14,394 bases of DNA from an uncultured Collinsella sp. (lineage in GTDB: Bacteria; Actinomycetota; Coriobacteriia; Coriobacteriales; Coriobacteriaceae): assembly GCA_902494715.1 (NCBI GenBank), contig CABUUJ010000053.1, positions 1 through 14,394 of the forward strand. The letters run 5' to 3'. How positions within the stretch are numbered: position 1 is the stretch's first letter; every line of letters begins with the position of its first letter. The position numbers and the translations under genes were made by a program. This document shows positions 1 through 7,348 of the stretch, one piece after another. The notes beneath the pieces were generated by a model. It was given only the letters and a program-made list of their open reading frames with translations, was not told where the DNA came from and searched no databases.

Positions 1-17
1 CCCGCTTTTTCATCGCG

Positions 18-3000
18 CTAGCGCTTCTTTGGGATCGACCTAAGGCGAGCGAACCATAGGGCTGCGGCACCCGAGGTCAGGAGCGCGGTGATGCAAGCGG
101 CGATGGGAACTGATCCTGTTGCCGGTAGGTCCTGCGGTAGGGTACAGCGTTGAATGACGCTGTCCTCGTCATGCGACTCAAGTTTATCGCCGCCACCGTT
201 GCGGCAAAGATCGACGCGTGCGCTGTTGGTGAGTGCGGTTTGGGGCGTATAAGCCGACGTTGCCTGCATGTGTACGACTGCGCCCCGAGCGTCTGTGCCA
301 AGGATTGCTTTGGCATCGTCAAGGTCGTCGTGCTCATCTTTGAGATCATCGCGGGTCCAAGAATCCGCATCGCTTCGAGGCGTAAAGTCGGCGGCTACCG
401 CACCGTATTCAATGCGAATGCCCGTTACGACGGTATTGGACGCAAGGTCGAGTTCTTTCGCCTCGAGTGTGGTGGATTCCGTGGTCGAGACATCCGCCTT
501 CCACAGGTGCCAGCCGTCGTAATCGACGAGGCGGCAATCCTCACCCAGGCTCTCTTTTACTTCGTCGGACTCAAGCCAAGGATTTTCGTGCCCATCGTCA
601 AGTGTCGCGTTTGTCGGCTCATCGACGTCTGTCGAGTCCAACGGCGTCGTGCGATACCACACATTGCACAGACCGTTGAGGTCGCCGATGGCGACGGGGG
701 TTTCGATTGAGACGAATCTCGCTGTATCGTCCTCGGCACACTCAAGATCATCGGTAATTGTGAACTCATCAACCCAGGTAGTTGAATCGTTTCGAGCGTC
801 GATGGTATAGGAGAAAAGTCCATCCGTATTGGTTTGCGTCGCGGCGCGATTTTTACCATCGCCGTTGGCCAACAGACCCTTCCCGATAGGTTGGACAAGC
901 TCCTGACGCTTGTCGACCTGTCCTTTGATCTCGATGGGCGTATCCTTCATCGCGACGGATTGGACTTCTCCCGTATCCTTTATTTCAAACGTTATCTCCT
1001 CGGCAAGGTCATAGGTCCGCGGAGACATCATTTCGCGCAACGAGTAGGTGCCGGGTGCAAGATGTTCGACGCGGTGCGGCTTGTCGGATGAGGTCCAGGA
1101 GTCTATTTCGGTTTTATCGGGACCATATAAGGTGAGCTGTGCGCCTTCCACTTCCTGCTCACCGCTTGCATCGACCTTGGAGATATCAACCTTGGTGTAA
1201 TCGTCGGATACGTTAAGCCGTGCTTCTACAACGGGTGTTTTCTGGTCGGCATAAGTAAGGTCGACAATATGGGTTGTCTGATCGAGCAAGAAGCCTGCCG
1301 GCGCTTGAGTCTCGACAACCTCGTAGCGTGCGGTGCCAGATCCCAGTGGGAGGTTGTCCGCGCGTGCTTCTCCAGTTTCATCCGTCGTGACGGTAGCGAC
1401 AGTCTCACCGTCGAGCGCGGCAATGCTACCGTCGGGGCGCACGATATCACCCGAGGCACGGATCTCAAAGACGGCGCCCGCGAGGCTGCTGCCGTCTATG
1501 GCATCGGTTTTAACGATCCTGATGTTTCCGGTCGCGGCGTGGTCATAATACGAGGCGATTGCAACGGGCGTTAGGTTCATGTCGGCGGGTATGTTTACCT
1601 CGATCTCTTCGCCGACAAGATAGGGCTCTTTGGCCGAGGTTTCGCGTACATAATAGGTGCCCGGCACGAGCGATTCGGGCAGTGTGACGGTGCCGGTCGC
1701 GTCAGTCGTAAAGGTGTCCATTACGTTATGTGCTGGATACCAGCAAGTTTGTGAGACAGGTTCGTGATTGCTGTCGAGGAGTTGGAAGGTGAATCCGGCT
1801 AGTGGAACAGAAGCGCCTGTTTGGGCATCGCGTTTTACAATCTGGAGATGCGTCGACAGAGCGTGGTTGTCCACGATATATTGAAGCTCGGCGCCGTTGG
1901 AAATCTGATTGGCCCCGACGGTCCATTCCCCTGCACGTTTAAAACCCTCGGGGACGGTTTCCGGAACCTCGCGAATCGTGTAGCCGGCACGGTCGTATGG
2001 GACGGCTCCGTGGACACCGGCGGGTCGCTTGCCTGTGCCGAACCATGCTTCGGGCTGATCTTTGGTGGAGGCAAAGCCATAGATGTTTGTGGTCAATGTG
2101 CCAACAACCTGCTGAGAGCTGTTGCTGACAACTTCAAAGACAACACCACCCGCCGGCTGCTCCAGGCCGGATTGGTCGCTATTGCCGTAATCCTTGAATT
2201 TGGAAATCTCAAGGTCAAACGCAATGGGGATATCGGAAATGCGAGATTCGATCTCGACTACGCCTGAATCGCCGAGCTGGTCGGCTCCAACGGTATAGGT
2301 CCAGCTGTCGTTGGATGGCAGGTAGCCCTCGGGGGCTTTTGATTCGTAGATGGTAAAGGTTCCTAAGGGGACATCGACGAGGGTAGCCCGACCGCTTTCG
2401 TCAGTCGTGAGAATTTGCGCCCATCCAGGGGTTGATTGCGACACACACGTGAACTCTGCTCCTGCGAGTGAAGATCCCACCTGGGGGCCGGCATTCGTCG
2501 CGGCATCGAGTTTTACGATACGCAGGTTGATGGTGCCGGGCTGTTCATCAATGGCGACCCGCCCGCCGTCATTCCCCGTGGTAAAGGCAATACGATCGTG
2601 GCGGGGGACATAGCCGGCCGGCGCCTTCGTTTCAACTAGGTAGTATGCCGTGTCGGGCAGAAGTGTTGCTTGCGCTCGACCGTTGCTGTCCATCTTGATG
2701 GTGCCGACACGCGCGCCGCTGGCGCTCTCAAAAATATCGAATGTTGCCCCGGTAAACTGATAGGTATTGTTTCCGCTGGTAATAACGGTGTCAGCAGACT
2801 GCTTTTGGAAGGAAACAGAGACCGCCGGCAGTACATAGAGCATGTCTTGACGTTTGCTGCCGCCCGATACGGCCCCTAGATAGCGTCGCGCGCGGTGCGG
2901 AGCGGCTTTGATGCTTCCTGATTTTGCGCTGTCGTGGAGCCACCGCGCAGCCGCCACGACTTCATTGTCGGCGGTAAAGTGTCCGCTCTTGGTTTTACCC

Positions 3001-3449
3001 TGAGCGGTCGTGTAGGAGTAGGTGCCGTCGACATGGGTAGTGCCGTTGAGCATCCATACGGCAAGCTGGGTGGCGGCGCGGGCGCGATCGGGTGAAAGAT
3101 GGTAACCGCCAAACGACGTGGTGGTGGGATATCCGTGACAAACGATTGCCGCGAACTCGTCGTCGAGCCACACCCAGCCTTGATCAAAGTTGAGCCATGG
3201 GCCGCCCGGTTTGGTGGGGCCGGGGCGCTCCTGGTTCATGCAGTAGGCAATCGAGGTGTCTTGAGCTTCATACTTGCCGATGAAGAAGGGCCCACAATCA
3301 TCGCTAATAGTGCGGAAGCCGAGCTGGTCGTAGCCATCGACGGCAAATGCGGCTCCTGGTGCCAGGCAGCCGAAAAGCAGGAAGAGGAGCAGGAGCAGCG
3401 GACCTGTTGCGATTGCGCTGTGGACAGAGTGCGTGGGTGCGTTGGACAT
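18..3449 (-). CDS. LPxTG-anchored thioester/CnaB-repeat surface adhesin
   Basis: A 1143-residue secreted wall protein. Residues 1-36 form a signal peptide with a long leucine core and likely cleavage after AFA. Residues about 37-210 look like a class I thioester domain: Cys70 (in AYCMNQ) and Gln128 (in ATQLAVW) are the pair expected to form the internal thioester. Known thioester domains of this type bind host proteins covalently. About six CnaB-like repeats follow, at roughly 211-305, 308-405, 411-528, 533-638, 641-748 and 752-838. Candidate isopeptide lysines are K216, K313, K417, K539, K647 and K758; catalytic glutamates are E273, E369, E494, E603, E713 and E806 (ETKAPAGY-like motifs). A further domain (839-1097) precedes LPATG at 1108-1112, a hydrophobic helix and a basic tail, the classic sortase signal. 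AAGGAG lies 5 nt before the ATG. No sortase gene is in the window. The host ligand is unknown. Confidence 0.93.
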   Translation of the reverse strand: MSNAPTHSVHSAIATGPLLLLLFLLFGCLAPGAAFAVDGYDQLGFRTISDDCGPFFIGKYEAQDTSIAYCMNQERPGPTKPGGPWLNFDQGWVWLDDEFAAIVCHGYPTTTSFGGYHLSPDRARAATQLAVWMLNGTTHVDGTYSYTTAQGKTKSGHFTADNEVVAAARWLHDSAKSGSIKAAPHRARRYLGAVSGGSKRQDMLYVLPAVSVSFQKQSADTVITSGNNTYQFTGATFDIFESASGARVGTIKMDSNGRAQATLLPDTAYYLVETKAPAGYVPRHDRIAFTTGNDGGRVAIDEQPGTINLRIVKLDAATNAGPQVGSSLAGAEFTCVSQSTPGWAQILTTDESGRATLVDVPLGTFTIYESKAPEGYLPSNDSWTYTVGADQLGDSGVVEIESRISDIPIAFDLEISKFKDYGNSDQSGLEQPAGGVVFEVVSNSSQQVVGTLTTNIYGFASTKDQPEAWFGTGKRPAGVHGAVPYDRAGYTIREVPETVPEGFKRAGEWTVGANQISNGAELQYIVDNHALSTHLQIVKRDAQTGASVPLAGFTFQLLDSNHEPVSQTCWYPAHNVMDTFTTDATGTVTLPESLVPGTYYVRETSAKEPYLVGEEIEVNIPADMNLTPVAIASYYDHAATGNIRIVKTDAIDGSSLAGAVFEIRASGDIVRPDGSIAALDGETVATVTTDETGEARADNLPLGSGTARYEVVETQAPAGFLLDQTTHIVDLTYADQKTPVVEARLNVSDDYTKVDISKVDASGEQEVEGAQLTLYGPDKTEIDSWTSSDKPHRVEHLAPGTYSLREMMSPRTYDLAEEITFEIKDTGEVQSVAMKDTPIEIKGQVDKRQELVQPIGKGLLANGDGKNRAATQTNTDGLFSYTIDARNDSTTWVDEFTITDDLECAEDDTARFVSIETPVAIGDLNGLCNVWYRTTPLDSTDVDEPTNATLDDGHENPWLESDEVKESLGEDCRLVDYDGWHLWKADVSTTESTTLEAKELDLASNTVVTGIRIEYGAVAADFTPRSDADSWTRDDLKDEHDDLDDAKAILGTDARGAVVHMQATSAYTPQTALTNSARVDLCRNGGGDKLESHDEDSVIQRCTLPQDLPATGSVPIAACITALLTSGAAALWFARLRSIPKKR

Positions 3450-3454
3450 GGCTG

Positions 3455-3460
3455 CTCCTT
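3455..3460 (-). promoter_or_regulatory. Ribosome binding site of the surface adhesin
   Basis: AAGGAG on the minus strand lies 5 nt upstream of the ATG at 3449. It supports this start, which also gives a proper signal peptide. Confidence 0.8.
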
Positions 3461-3703
3461 ATCCCTCGTGCGCCGCATGGGGAGGTTGCGACGCGTAGGA
3501 TGAGGCTACCCCCGAGGTTCATGCGGGTAAGTACCGGAGCCTGACCAAAAGCTTGCCCGATTTCTGACAAATCGAGCTCAAATACAACAATCAGATAAAA
3601 GTGCAGGTAGAAGATGGTAAGAAAAGAAAGACAAAGGTCCTCATCTCCACAATTGGCGCGATTTTCAAACGATTCTCCACAGCTAAAACAAGCATCGACA
3701 CCC

Positions 3704-3733
3704 TTGTATCGAACAAGACAACCGCGTTATACT
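3704..3733 (+). promoter_or_regulatory. Promoter of tRNA-Gly
   Basis: TTGTAT at 3704-3709 and TATACT at 3728-3733 are separated by 18 bp, a good sigma-70-type match. Transcription would start near 3740, just before the mature tRNA 5' end at 3747. The rest of the ~300 bp gap between the divergent adhesin gene and the tRNA shows no gene that I can support; short frames in it lack ribosome sites. Confidence 0.6.
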
Positions 3734-3746
3734 ATCCCCCACATAT

Positions 3747-3821
3747 GCGGGCATCGCCAAGTGGTAAGGCATCAGCTTCCCAAGCTGACACTCGCGGGTT
3801 CGAGTCCCGTTGCCCGCTCCA
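3747..3821 (+). tRNA. tRNA-Gly (anticodon CCC)
   Basis: The cloverleaf folds fully. The acceptor stem is GCGGGCA with TGCCCGC. The anticodon stem is TCAGC/GCTGA around the loop TTCCCAA, giving anticodon CCC, which reads GGG codons. The T-arm is GCGGG-TTCGAGT-CCCGT. The discriminator is T3818 and CCA (3819-3821) is encoded in the gene. The 3' 18 nt (3804-3821) recur downstream at 3995-4012. Confidence 0.95.
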
Positions 3822-3831
3822 TTCGAATTTC

Positions 3832-3864
3832 AGGCACGGTAACGTTTCGTTACCGTGCCTTTTT
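3832..3864 (+). terminator. Intrinsic terminator of tRNA-Gly
   Basis: A perfect 13-bp stem (3832-3844 with 3848-3860) has a TTT loop and is followed by a run of T to 3864. It lies 11 nt after the tRNA CCA, so it should end the tRNA-Gly transcript. Confidence 0.9.
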
Positions 3865-3875
3865 CAATAAAGTGC

Positions 3876-4012
3876 CGGGACTCGAACCCGACAGGGTGCG
3901 AGCGTTAAATAAACGCGAAGCGTTTATAGCGAGCAGGCAAGGTCGCCGATAGGCGACCGCAGCCGGTGCGTATTTGCGAAGCAAATACGCAGACGTCCCG
4001 TTGCCCGCTCCA
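3876..4012. repeat. tRNA-Gly 3'-end cassette: inverted T-arm, three hairpins, tRNA 3' copy
   Basis: The element begins with a 15-nt exact inverted copy (3876-3890) of the tRNA-Gly T-arm (3795-3809). Three palindromes follow: 3909-3927 (8-bp stem, loop GAA), 3941-3958 (7-bp stem) and 3967-3991 (11-bp stem, loop GAA). It ends with an exact 18-nt copy (3995-4012) of the tRNA-Gly 3' end including CCA, which lies 191 bp from the original. No reading frame with a ribosome site lies in it. The structure parallels the one after tRNA-Lys at 12751-12881. It may be a small non-autonomous mobile element or an att-like scar; the function is unknown. Confidence 0.75.
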
Positions 4013-4091
4013 TGGAGCAAGGAAGATTTCGGGAATGGTAGATTCAGCCTGCTTTGCTCCCACACTTCCCCGGATCTCGGTATGCCACTGA

Positions 4092-4143
4092 AGCCGGTGC
4101 GTATTTGCTTCGCAAATACGCGGACGTCCCCATGCCCGCTCCA
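4092..4143. repeat. Second copy of the terminal part of the tRNA-Gly cassette
   Basis: This 52-nt block repeats 3961-4012 in direct orientation 131 bp downstream. It has the same leader, the same 10-bp stem (4099-4108 with 4112-4121) and the same acceptor 3' strand plus CCA. Differences are few. The hairpin loop is TTC instead of GAA (the complement), one base after the stem changes, and GT becomes CA in the T-stem/acceptor junction, as if copied from a slightly different tRNA. The 79 bp between the two copies contain a 7-bp dyad (4014-4020 with 4054-4060) and no gene. Confidence 0.75.
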
Positions 4144-4195
4144 ATTCCAAAATGTTAGGTTAATGCCTGCTGCCCATACTTGCACCTGCGCACGG

Positions 4196-4201
4196 TACAA
4201 T
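4196..4201 (+). promoter_or_regulatory. Possible -10 element for purB
   Basis: GGTACAAT, with TACAAT at 4196-4201, sits 45 nt before the purB ATG. The same GGTACAAT occurs just before tRNA-Lys (12603-12610). No convincing -35 box is seen at the right distance; TTGCAC at 4180 is too close. A short dyad, TTGG/CCAA, follows in the leader. Confidence 0.4.
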
Positions 4202-4245
4202 GGTTGGGTTACGACCAACGTGCCAATAACCAAAAAGGAGCCGCT

Positions 4246-5592
4246 ATGATCGATCGCTATACCCGCCCGGAGATGGGACACATCTTCTCCCTCGAGAACA
4301 AGTACGCCATTTGGCAGGAGATCGAGGTTCTGGCCTGCGAGGCCCAGGCGGAGCTCGGCAAGATCGGTATTTCCAAAGACGAGGCCCAGTGGATCCGCGA
4401 CCATGCCAACTTTGAGAAGGCGAAGGTCGATGAGATCGAGGAAGTCACGCGCCACGACGTCATTGCCTTCCTGACCAACATGAAGGAATACATCGATGCC
4501 GATGTTCCCGAGGGCGACCCCAAGCCCAGCCGCTGGGTTCACTATGGCATGACCAGCTCGGATCTGGGCGACACGGCCCTGTGCTACCAGCTCACCCAGG
4601 CCTGCGACCTGATCATCGAGGACGTCAAGAAGCTCGGCGAGATTTGCAAGCGTCGCGCCTTTGAGGAGCGCAACACGCTCTGTGCCGGCCGCACTCATGG
4701 CATCCACGCCGAGCCGATGACCTTCGGCATGAAGTTTGGCTCTTGGGCCTGGGAGCTCAAGCGCGATCTGGATCGTCTTGAGGACGCCCGCAAGAATGTT
4801 GCCTTCGGTGCCATCTCGGGCGCTGTCGGCACGTACAGCTCCATCGAGCCGTTCGTCGAGGAGTACGTCTGCGAGCACCTGGGCCTGGTCCACGATCCTC
4901 TGTCCACGCAGGTCATCAGCCGCGATCACCATGCCTACCTTGCCGGCGTGCTTGCCACTACAGCGGCCACCTGTGAGCGCATCGCTACCGAGGTCCGCAA
5001 TCTGCAGAAGACTGATACGCTCGAGGCCGAGGAGCCGTTCCGTAAGGGCCAAAAGGGCAGCTCAGCCATGCCGCACAAGCGCAACCCCATCACCATGGAG
5101 AAAGTCTGCGGTCTGTCGCGCGTCGTGAAGTCCAACGCCCAGATTGCCTTCGATAACGTCGCCCTGTGGCACGAGCGTGACATTTCGCACTCCTCTGCCG
5201 AGCGCGTCGCCCAGGCCGATAGCTTCATCGCCCTCGACCACATGTTCCAGTGCCTCATCCGCGTTATCGACGGCCTGCAGCTGTATCCCGCCCGCATGAT
5301 GGCCAACCTCAATAAGACCCGCGGCCTCATCTTCTCTTCCAAGGTACTGCTCGCCCTCGTCGACACGGGCATCACCCGCGAGGACGCGTACGCCATTGTG
5401 CAGGAGAACGCTATGGCAACCTGGCACGAGGTACAGGATTGTGTCTCCGGCCCCACCTTTAAGGAGCGTCTCGAGGCCGACCCGCGCTGCACCGTCAGTC
5501 AGGAGAAGCTCGACGAGATCTTTGATCCGTGGGACTTCCTCACCCGTATCGACACGGTCTTTGATCGTCTGGAGCAGCTGAGCTTCGAGTAG
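4246..5592 (+). CDS. purB: Adenylosuccinate lyase
   Basis: A 448-residue enzyme of the fumarase/aspartase superfamily. It acts twice in purine metabolism, releasing fumarate from SAICAR to give AICAR and from adenylosuccinate to give AMP; it is cytosolic and tetrameric in known members. The family signature GSSAMPHKRNP lies at residues 271-281 and carries the mobile-loop serine. Conserved histidines occur at H70 (TRHDVIAF) and in GRTHGIHAEP (H151), and SSDLGD lies at 104-109. An in-frame TTG exists upstream at 4180, but AAAAAGGAG at 4232-4240 fixes the ATG at 4246, giving the normal N-terminus MIDRYTRPEM. It stands alone rather than in a pur cluster, with a tRNA-associated repeat upstream and a stem-loop downstream. 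The length is typical of the family and no key residue is missing. Confidence 0.97.
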   Translation: MIDRYTRPEMGHIFSLENKYAIWQEIEVLACEAQAELGKIGISKDEAQWIRDHANFEKAKVDEIEEVTRHDVIAFLTNMKEYIDADVPEGDPKPSRWVHYGMTSSDLGDTALCYQLTQACDLIIEDVKKLGEICKRRAFEERNTLCAGRTHGIHAEPMTFGMKFGSWAWELKRDLDRLEDARKNVAFGAISGAVGTYSSIEPFVEEYVCEHLGLVHDPLSTQVISRDHHAYLAGVLATTAATCERIATEVRNLQKTDTLEAEEPFRKGQKGSSAMPHKRNPITMEKVCGLSRVVKSNAQIAFDNVALWHERDISHSSAERVAQADSFIALDHMFQCLIRVIDGLQLYPARMMANLNKTRGLIFSSKVLLALVDTGITREDAYAIVQENAMATWHEVQDCVSGPTFKERLEADPRCTVSQEKLDEIFDPWDFLTRIDTVFDRLEQLSFE

Positions 5593-5618
5593 GTTCGGGC
5601 ATAACGTTAGCTTTTTAG

Positions 5619-5656
5619 GGCGCTTTGCTGGTAATGTGTGTTGCCGGCAAAGCGCC
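5619..5656. terminator. Stem-loop after purB, possible terminator
   Basis: A 13-bp stem (5619-5631 with 5644-5656, one G-T pair) begins 27 nt after the purB stop. There is no T-run after it, so it may be a factor-dependent terminator or an RNA 3'-end stabiliser rather than a classic intrinsic terminator. Confidence 0.5.
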
Positions 5657-5659
5657 TCG

Positions 5660-5686
5660 TTGCATTTAGGGAAAGACGGGGATAAT
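5660..5686 (+). promoter_or_regulatory. Possible promoter of the TSCPD gene
   Basis: TTGCAT (5660-5665) and GATAAT (5681-5686) are separated by 15 bp, slightly short. They lie immediately after the purB stem-loop and about 35 nt before the next ATG. Confidence 0.4.
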
Positions 5687-5720
5687 AGTCGTCTCGAATA
5701 ACATTCTGAGAGGGGATCGC

Positions 5721-5984
5721 ATGATTTCGTTTGATTACAAGCCTCAGGGCGTGTGTGCTCGCAATATTCACCTTGATCTTTCCGATGACGGCAACAAGGT
5801 GATGGGCGTTGAGTTTACCGGCGGCTGCGACGGCAATCTCAAGGCTATCTCCAAGCTGGTCGAGGGCGCTCCTGCCGATCGCGTAATCGAGGTTCTCGCC
5901 GGTAATACCTGCGGTATGAAAAAGACCTCCTGCGCCGACCAGCTTACACGCGCTATCGAGGCCGCTCGCACCGAGATCGCCTAA
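5721..5984 (+). CDS. TSCPD domain-containing small protein
   Basis: An 87-residue cytosolic protein of the TSCPD family, which takes its name from a conserved Thr-Ser-Cys-Pro-Asp motif. Here the motif is TSCADQL at residues 69-75. Four cysteines (C12 in GVCARN, C36 in GGCDGN, C64 in NTCGM, C71 in TSC) are placed as in the stand-alone members of this family, which suggests metal or redox chemistry. That chemistry has not been established for the family. GAGGGG at 5710-5715 lies 5 nt before the ATG. The stop codon overlaps the next ATG (TAATG), so the lipoprotein downstream is probably made by translational coupling. The biological role is unknown. Confidence 0.88.
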   Translation: MISFDYKPQGVCARNIHLDLSDDGNKVMGVEFTGGCDGNLKAISKLVEGAPADRVIEVLAGNTCGMKKTSCADQLTRAIEAARTEIA

Positions 5985-7195
5985 TGGGTATCGCCGATCA
6001 CATCAAGAACGGAATATCGCGTCGCGGCTTTGTACTCGGTGGGGCTGCCGCGGGCGCTGCCACGGTGCTTGCCGGATGCTCGAAAAAAACGGGCACCAGC
6101 GATGATGCCGCCGGCGAGCCGCAGGTTATCAAGGATGATTCCAAAATCATCTCGATTACGGATGAGTACGAGGCAGTCGACATCGATCTTGAGCCGGCGG
6201 CGTCATGGACGCTGCCTCTGGGTACGCTGCTGTACTACTGCGACGGCGATTACGCCGCGGCGATGATGGCGCCCGCATCGGCACTGCACGCCAACACACT
6301 CGGTGTGCTCAACCTGGGCGATGGCTCGCTTACCACATTAATCGAGGATCCTATCGAGGGCACGGGATATGCATTCTACGATGTCCGTGCCGGCGACAGC
6401 GTATTCGCGTGGGTTGAGATGAACTTTGCCAATTCATCGTGGAAGCTCTACGGTCAAAATCTGTCGGGCGCTTCGCTCTCTGGCGACGTGGTTGAGCTCG
6501 ATCGAGGTGGCAAGGACTATGATCCGCCGCTGTTTACGGCGTTCGGGTCATCAGTCATCTGGTATAAAATGCCCTCGGCAGGTGGCAATAAAACGAGTAG
6601 CGATTCGTTTTGCTATCGTCGCTCACTTGATGAATCCAAGGCCGAGACAATTTGGAAATCGACGGGCCGCTTTGCATCGGCCCCGCGCGCGAGCGACGGC
6701 ATTTTGACCATCTCGCCGCGTGTCCGCAACGACGAGGGCGTCTACTACGGCATAACGGCAATCGATCTGACCGACGGCAACAACACCAAGCGTGCCCAGT
6801 TGGTCCTTCCTTCGTCAGTTTTGCCTTTCGAGGCCGTATATATGGGCGATACCTTCGTGTTTTCTATCGAGGCGGCCTATAGTGGCGTGGGCAGCCTGGG
6901 CAATATGGGCACGTATATCGGTAATGAAGGAGGGCCGTACCTCTTCCTGTCACGCGAGCCGCTCGCATGTGCGGCTGGCAAGAAGAATAAATACCTTGTT
7001 AAGGTACAGGCGTCGCATTTCCTGATCGACACCTCTGCCAAGACCTATGGCTCGCTGCTGTCGCCCGACCGCGCTTTGGAGTATGGCGATTATCCAGCTA
7101 CGGCGGGAAAATCGGACTCATTCCTTACGTACGCCACGGTGCGCAACAGCCAGGGTATACCAGAGACGGTCACTGCACGCCTATTCTCTCTTTAA
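5984..7195 (+). CDS. Tat-exported lipoprotein of unknown function
   Basis: A 403-residue extracytoplasmic protein. The N-terminus has a twin-arginine motif (SRRGFVLGG, R13-R14), a hydrophobic stretch rich in Ala and Gly, and a lipobox VLAGC with the lipidated cysteine at C32. It should therefore be folded in the cytoplasm, exported by Tat and anchored in the outer face of the membrane. A short Gly/Asp/Ala-rich linker follows. The rest contains many short beta-strand-like segments (LNLGDGSLTTL, VFAWVEMNF, GITAIDLTDG) that could build a beta-propeller; this is only an impression. No catalytic motif is recognised. Its ATG overlaps the TAA of the TSCPD gene, so the two are expected to be co-expressed. 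No ribosome site is needed or obvious other than through coupling. Confidence 0.85.
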   Translation: MGIADHIKNGISRRGFVLGGAAAGAATVLAGCSKKTGTSDDAAGEPQVIKDDSKIISITDEYEAVDIDLEPAASWTLPLGTLLYYCDGDYAAAMMAPASALHANTLGVLNLGDGSLTTLIEDPIEGTGYAFYDVRAGDSVFAWVEMNFANSSWKLYGQNLSGASLSGDVVELDRGGKDYDPPLFTAFGSSVIWYKMPSAGGNKTSSDSFCYRRSLDESKAETIWKSTGRFASAPRASDGILTISPRVRNDEGVYYGITAIDLTDGNNTKRAQLVLPSSVLPFEAVYMGDTFVFSIEAAYSGVGSLGNMGTYIGNEGGPYLFLSREPLACAAGKKNKYLVKVQASHFLIDTSAKTYGSLLSPDRALEYGDYPATAGKSDSFLTYATVRNSQGIPETVTARLFSL

Positions 7196-7254
7196 GCTTA
7201 GAGGGGTTAAAAAGGCGCCAACAGGGGAATAAACGCGTTGTAATTGTGAGTACC

Positions 7255-7293
7255 GCCCGCCGAGCTGCCGCGTCATAGCGGCATCTGGCGGGC
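7255..7293. other. Strong interrupted hairpin upstream of the response regulator
   Basis: An outer stem GCCCGCC/GGCGGGC (7255-7261 with 7287-7293) encloses an inner stem TGCCGC/GCGGCA (7266-7271 with 7278-7283). It lies between the lipoprotein stop and the two-component genes. No T-run follows, so it may be a weak terminator, or an operator because it adjoins the possible -10 box at 7304. Confidence 0.5.
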
Positions 7294-7303
7294 TCAGGTG
7301 CGT

Positions 7304-7309
7304 TAAAAT
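7304..7309 (+). promoter_or_regulatory. Possible -10 element of the two-component operon
   Basis: TAAAAT at 7304-7309 is 40 nt upstream of the regulator ATG. No good -35 box is visible, and its expected position falls inside the 3' arm of the preceding hairpin, so an activator may be needed. Confidence 0.35.
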
Positions 7310-7348
7310 GGGCTTGTTCTTAGCTAATTGAGACAGGGGGGCCGTGTT

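Noticed and set aside
18..3449. Lipoprotein signal (LFGC at residues 25-28) in the adhesin
   Set aside because: Phe at -2 fits a lipobox poorly, a good signal peptidase I site (AFA) follows, and the protein has a sortase anchor.
3601..3952. Two plus-strand frames (89 and 112 codons) crossing tRNA-Gly
   Set aside because: They read through the tRNA and its terminator, so they cannot be real genes.
3747..4143. CRISPR array made of the repeated hairpins
   Set aside because: Only two or three unequal repeats, no regular spacers and no cas genes in the window.
3995..4143. Additional tRNA genes at the repeated 3' ends
   Set aside because: The copies contain only part of the T-arm and the acceptor 3' strand; no D-arm, anticodon arm or 5' acceptor strand is present.
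3850..5052. 400-codon open frame on the minus strand opposite purB
   Set aside because: It runs antisense through the clear purB gene and the repeat region, has no ribosome site and no recognisable domain; such long shadow frames are common in GC-rich genes.
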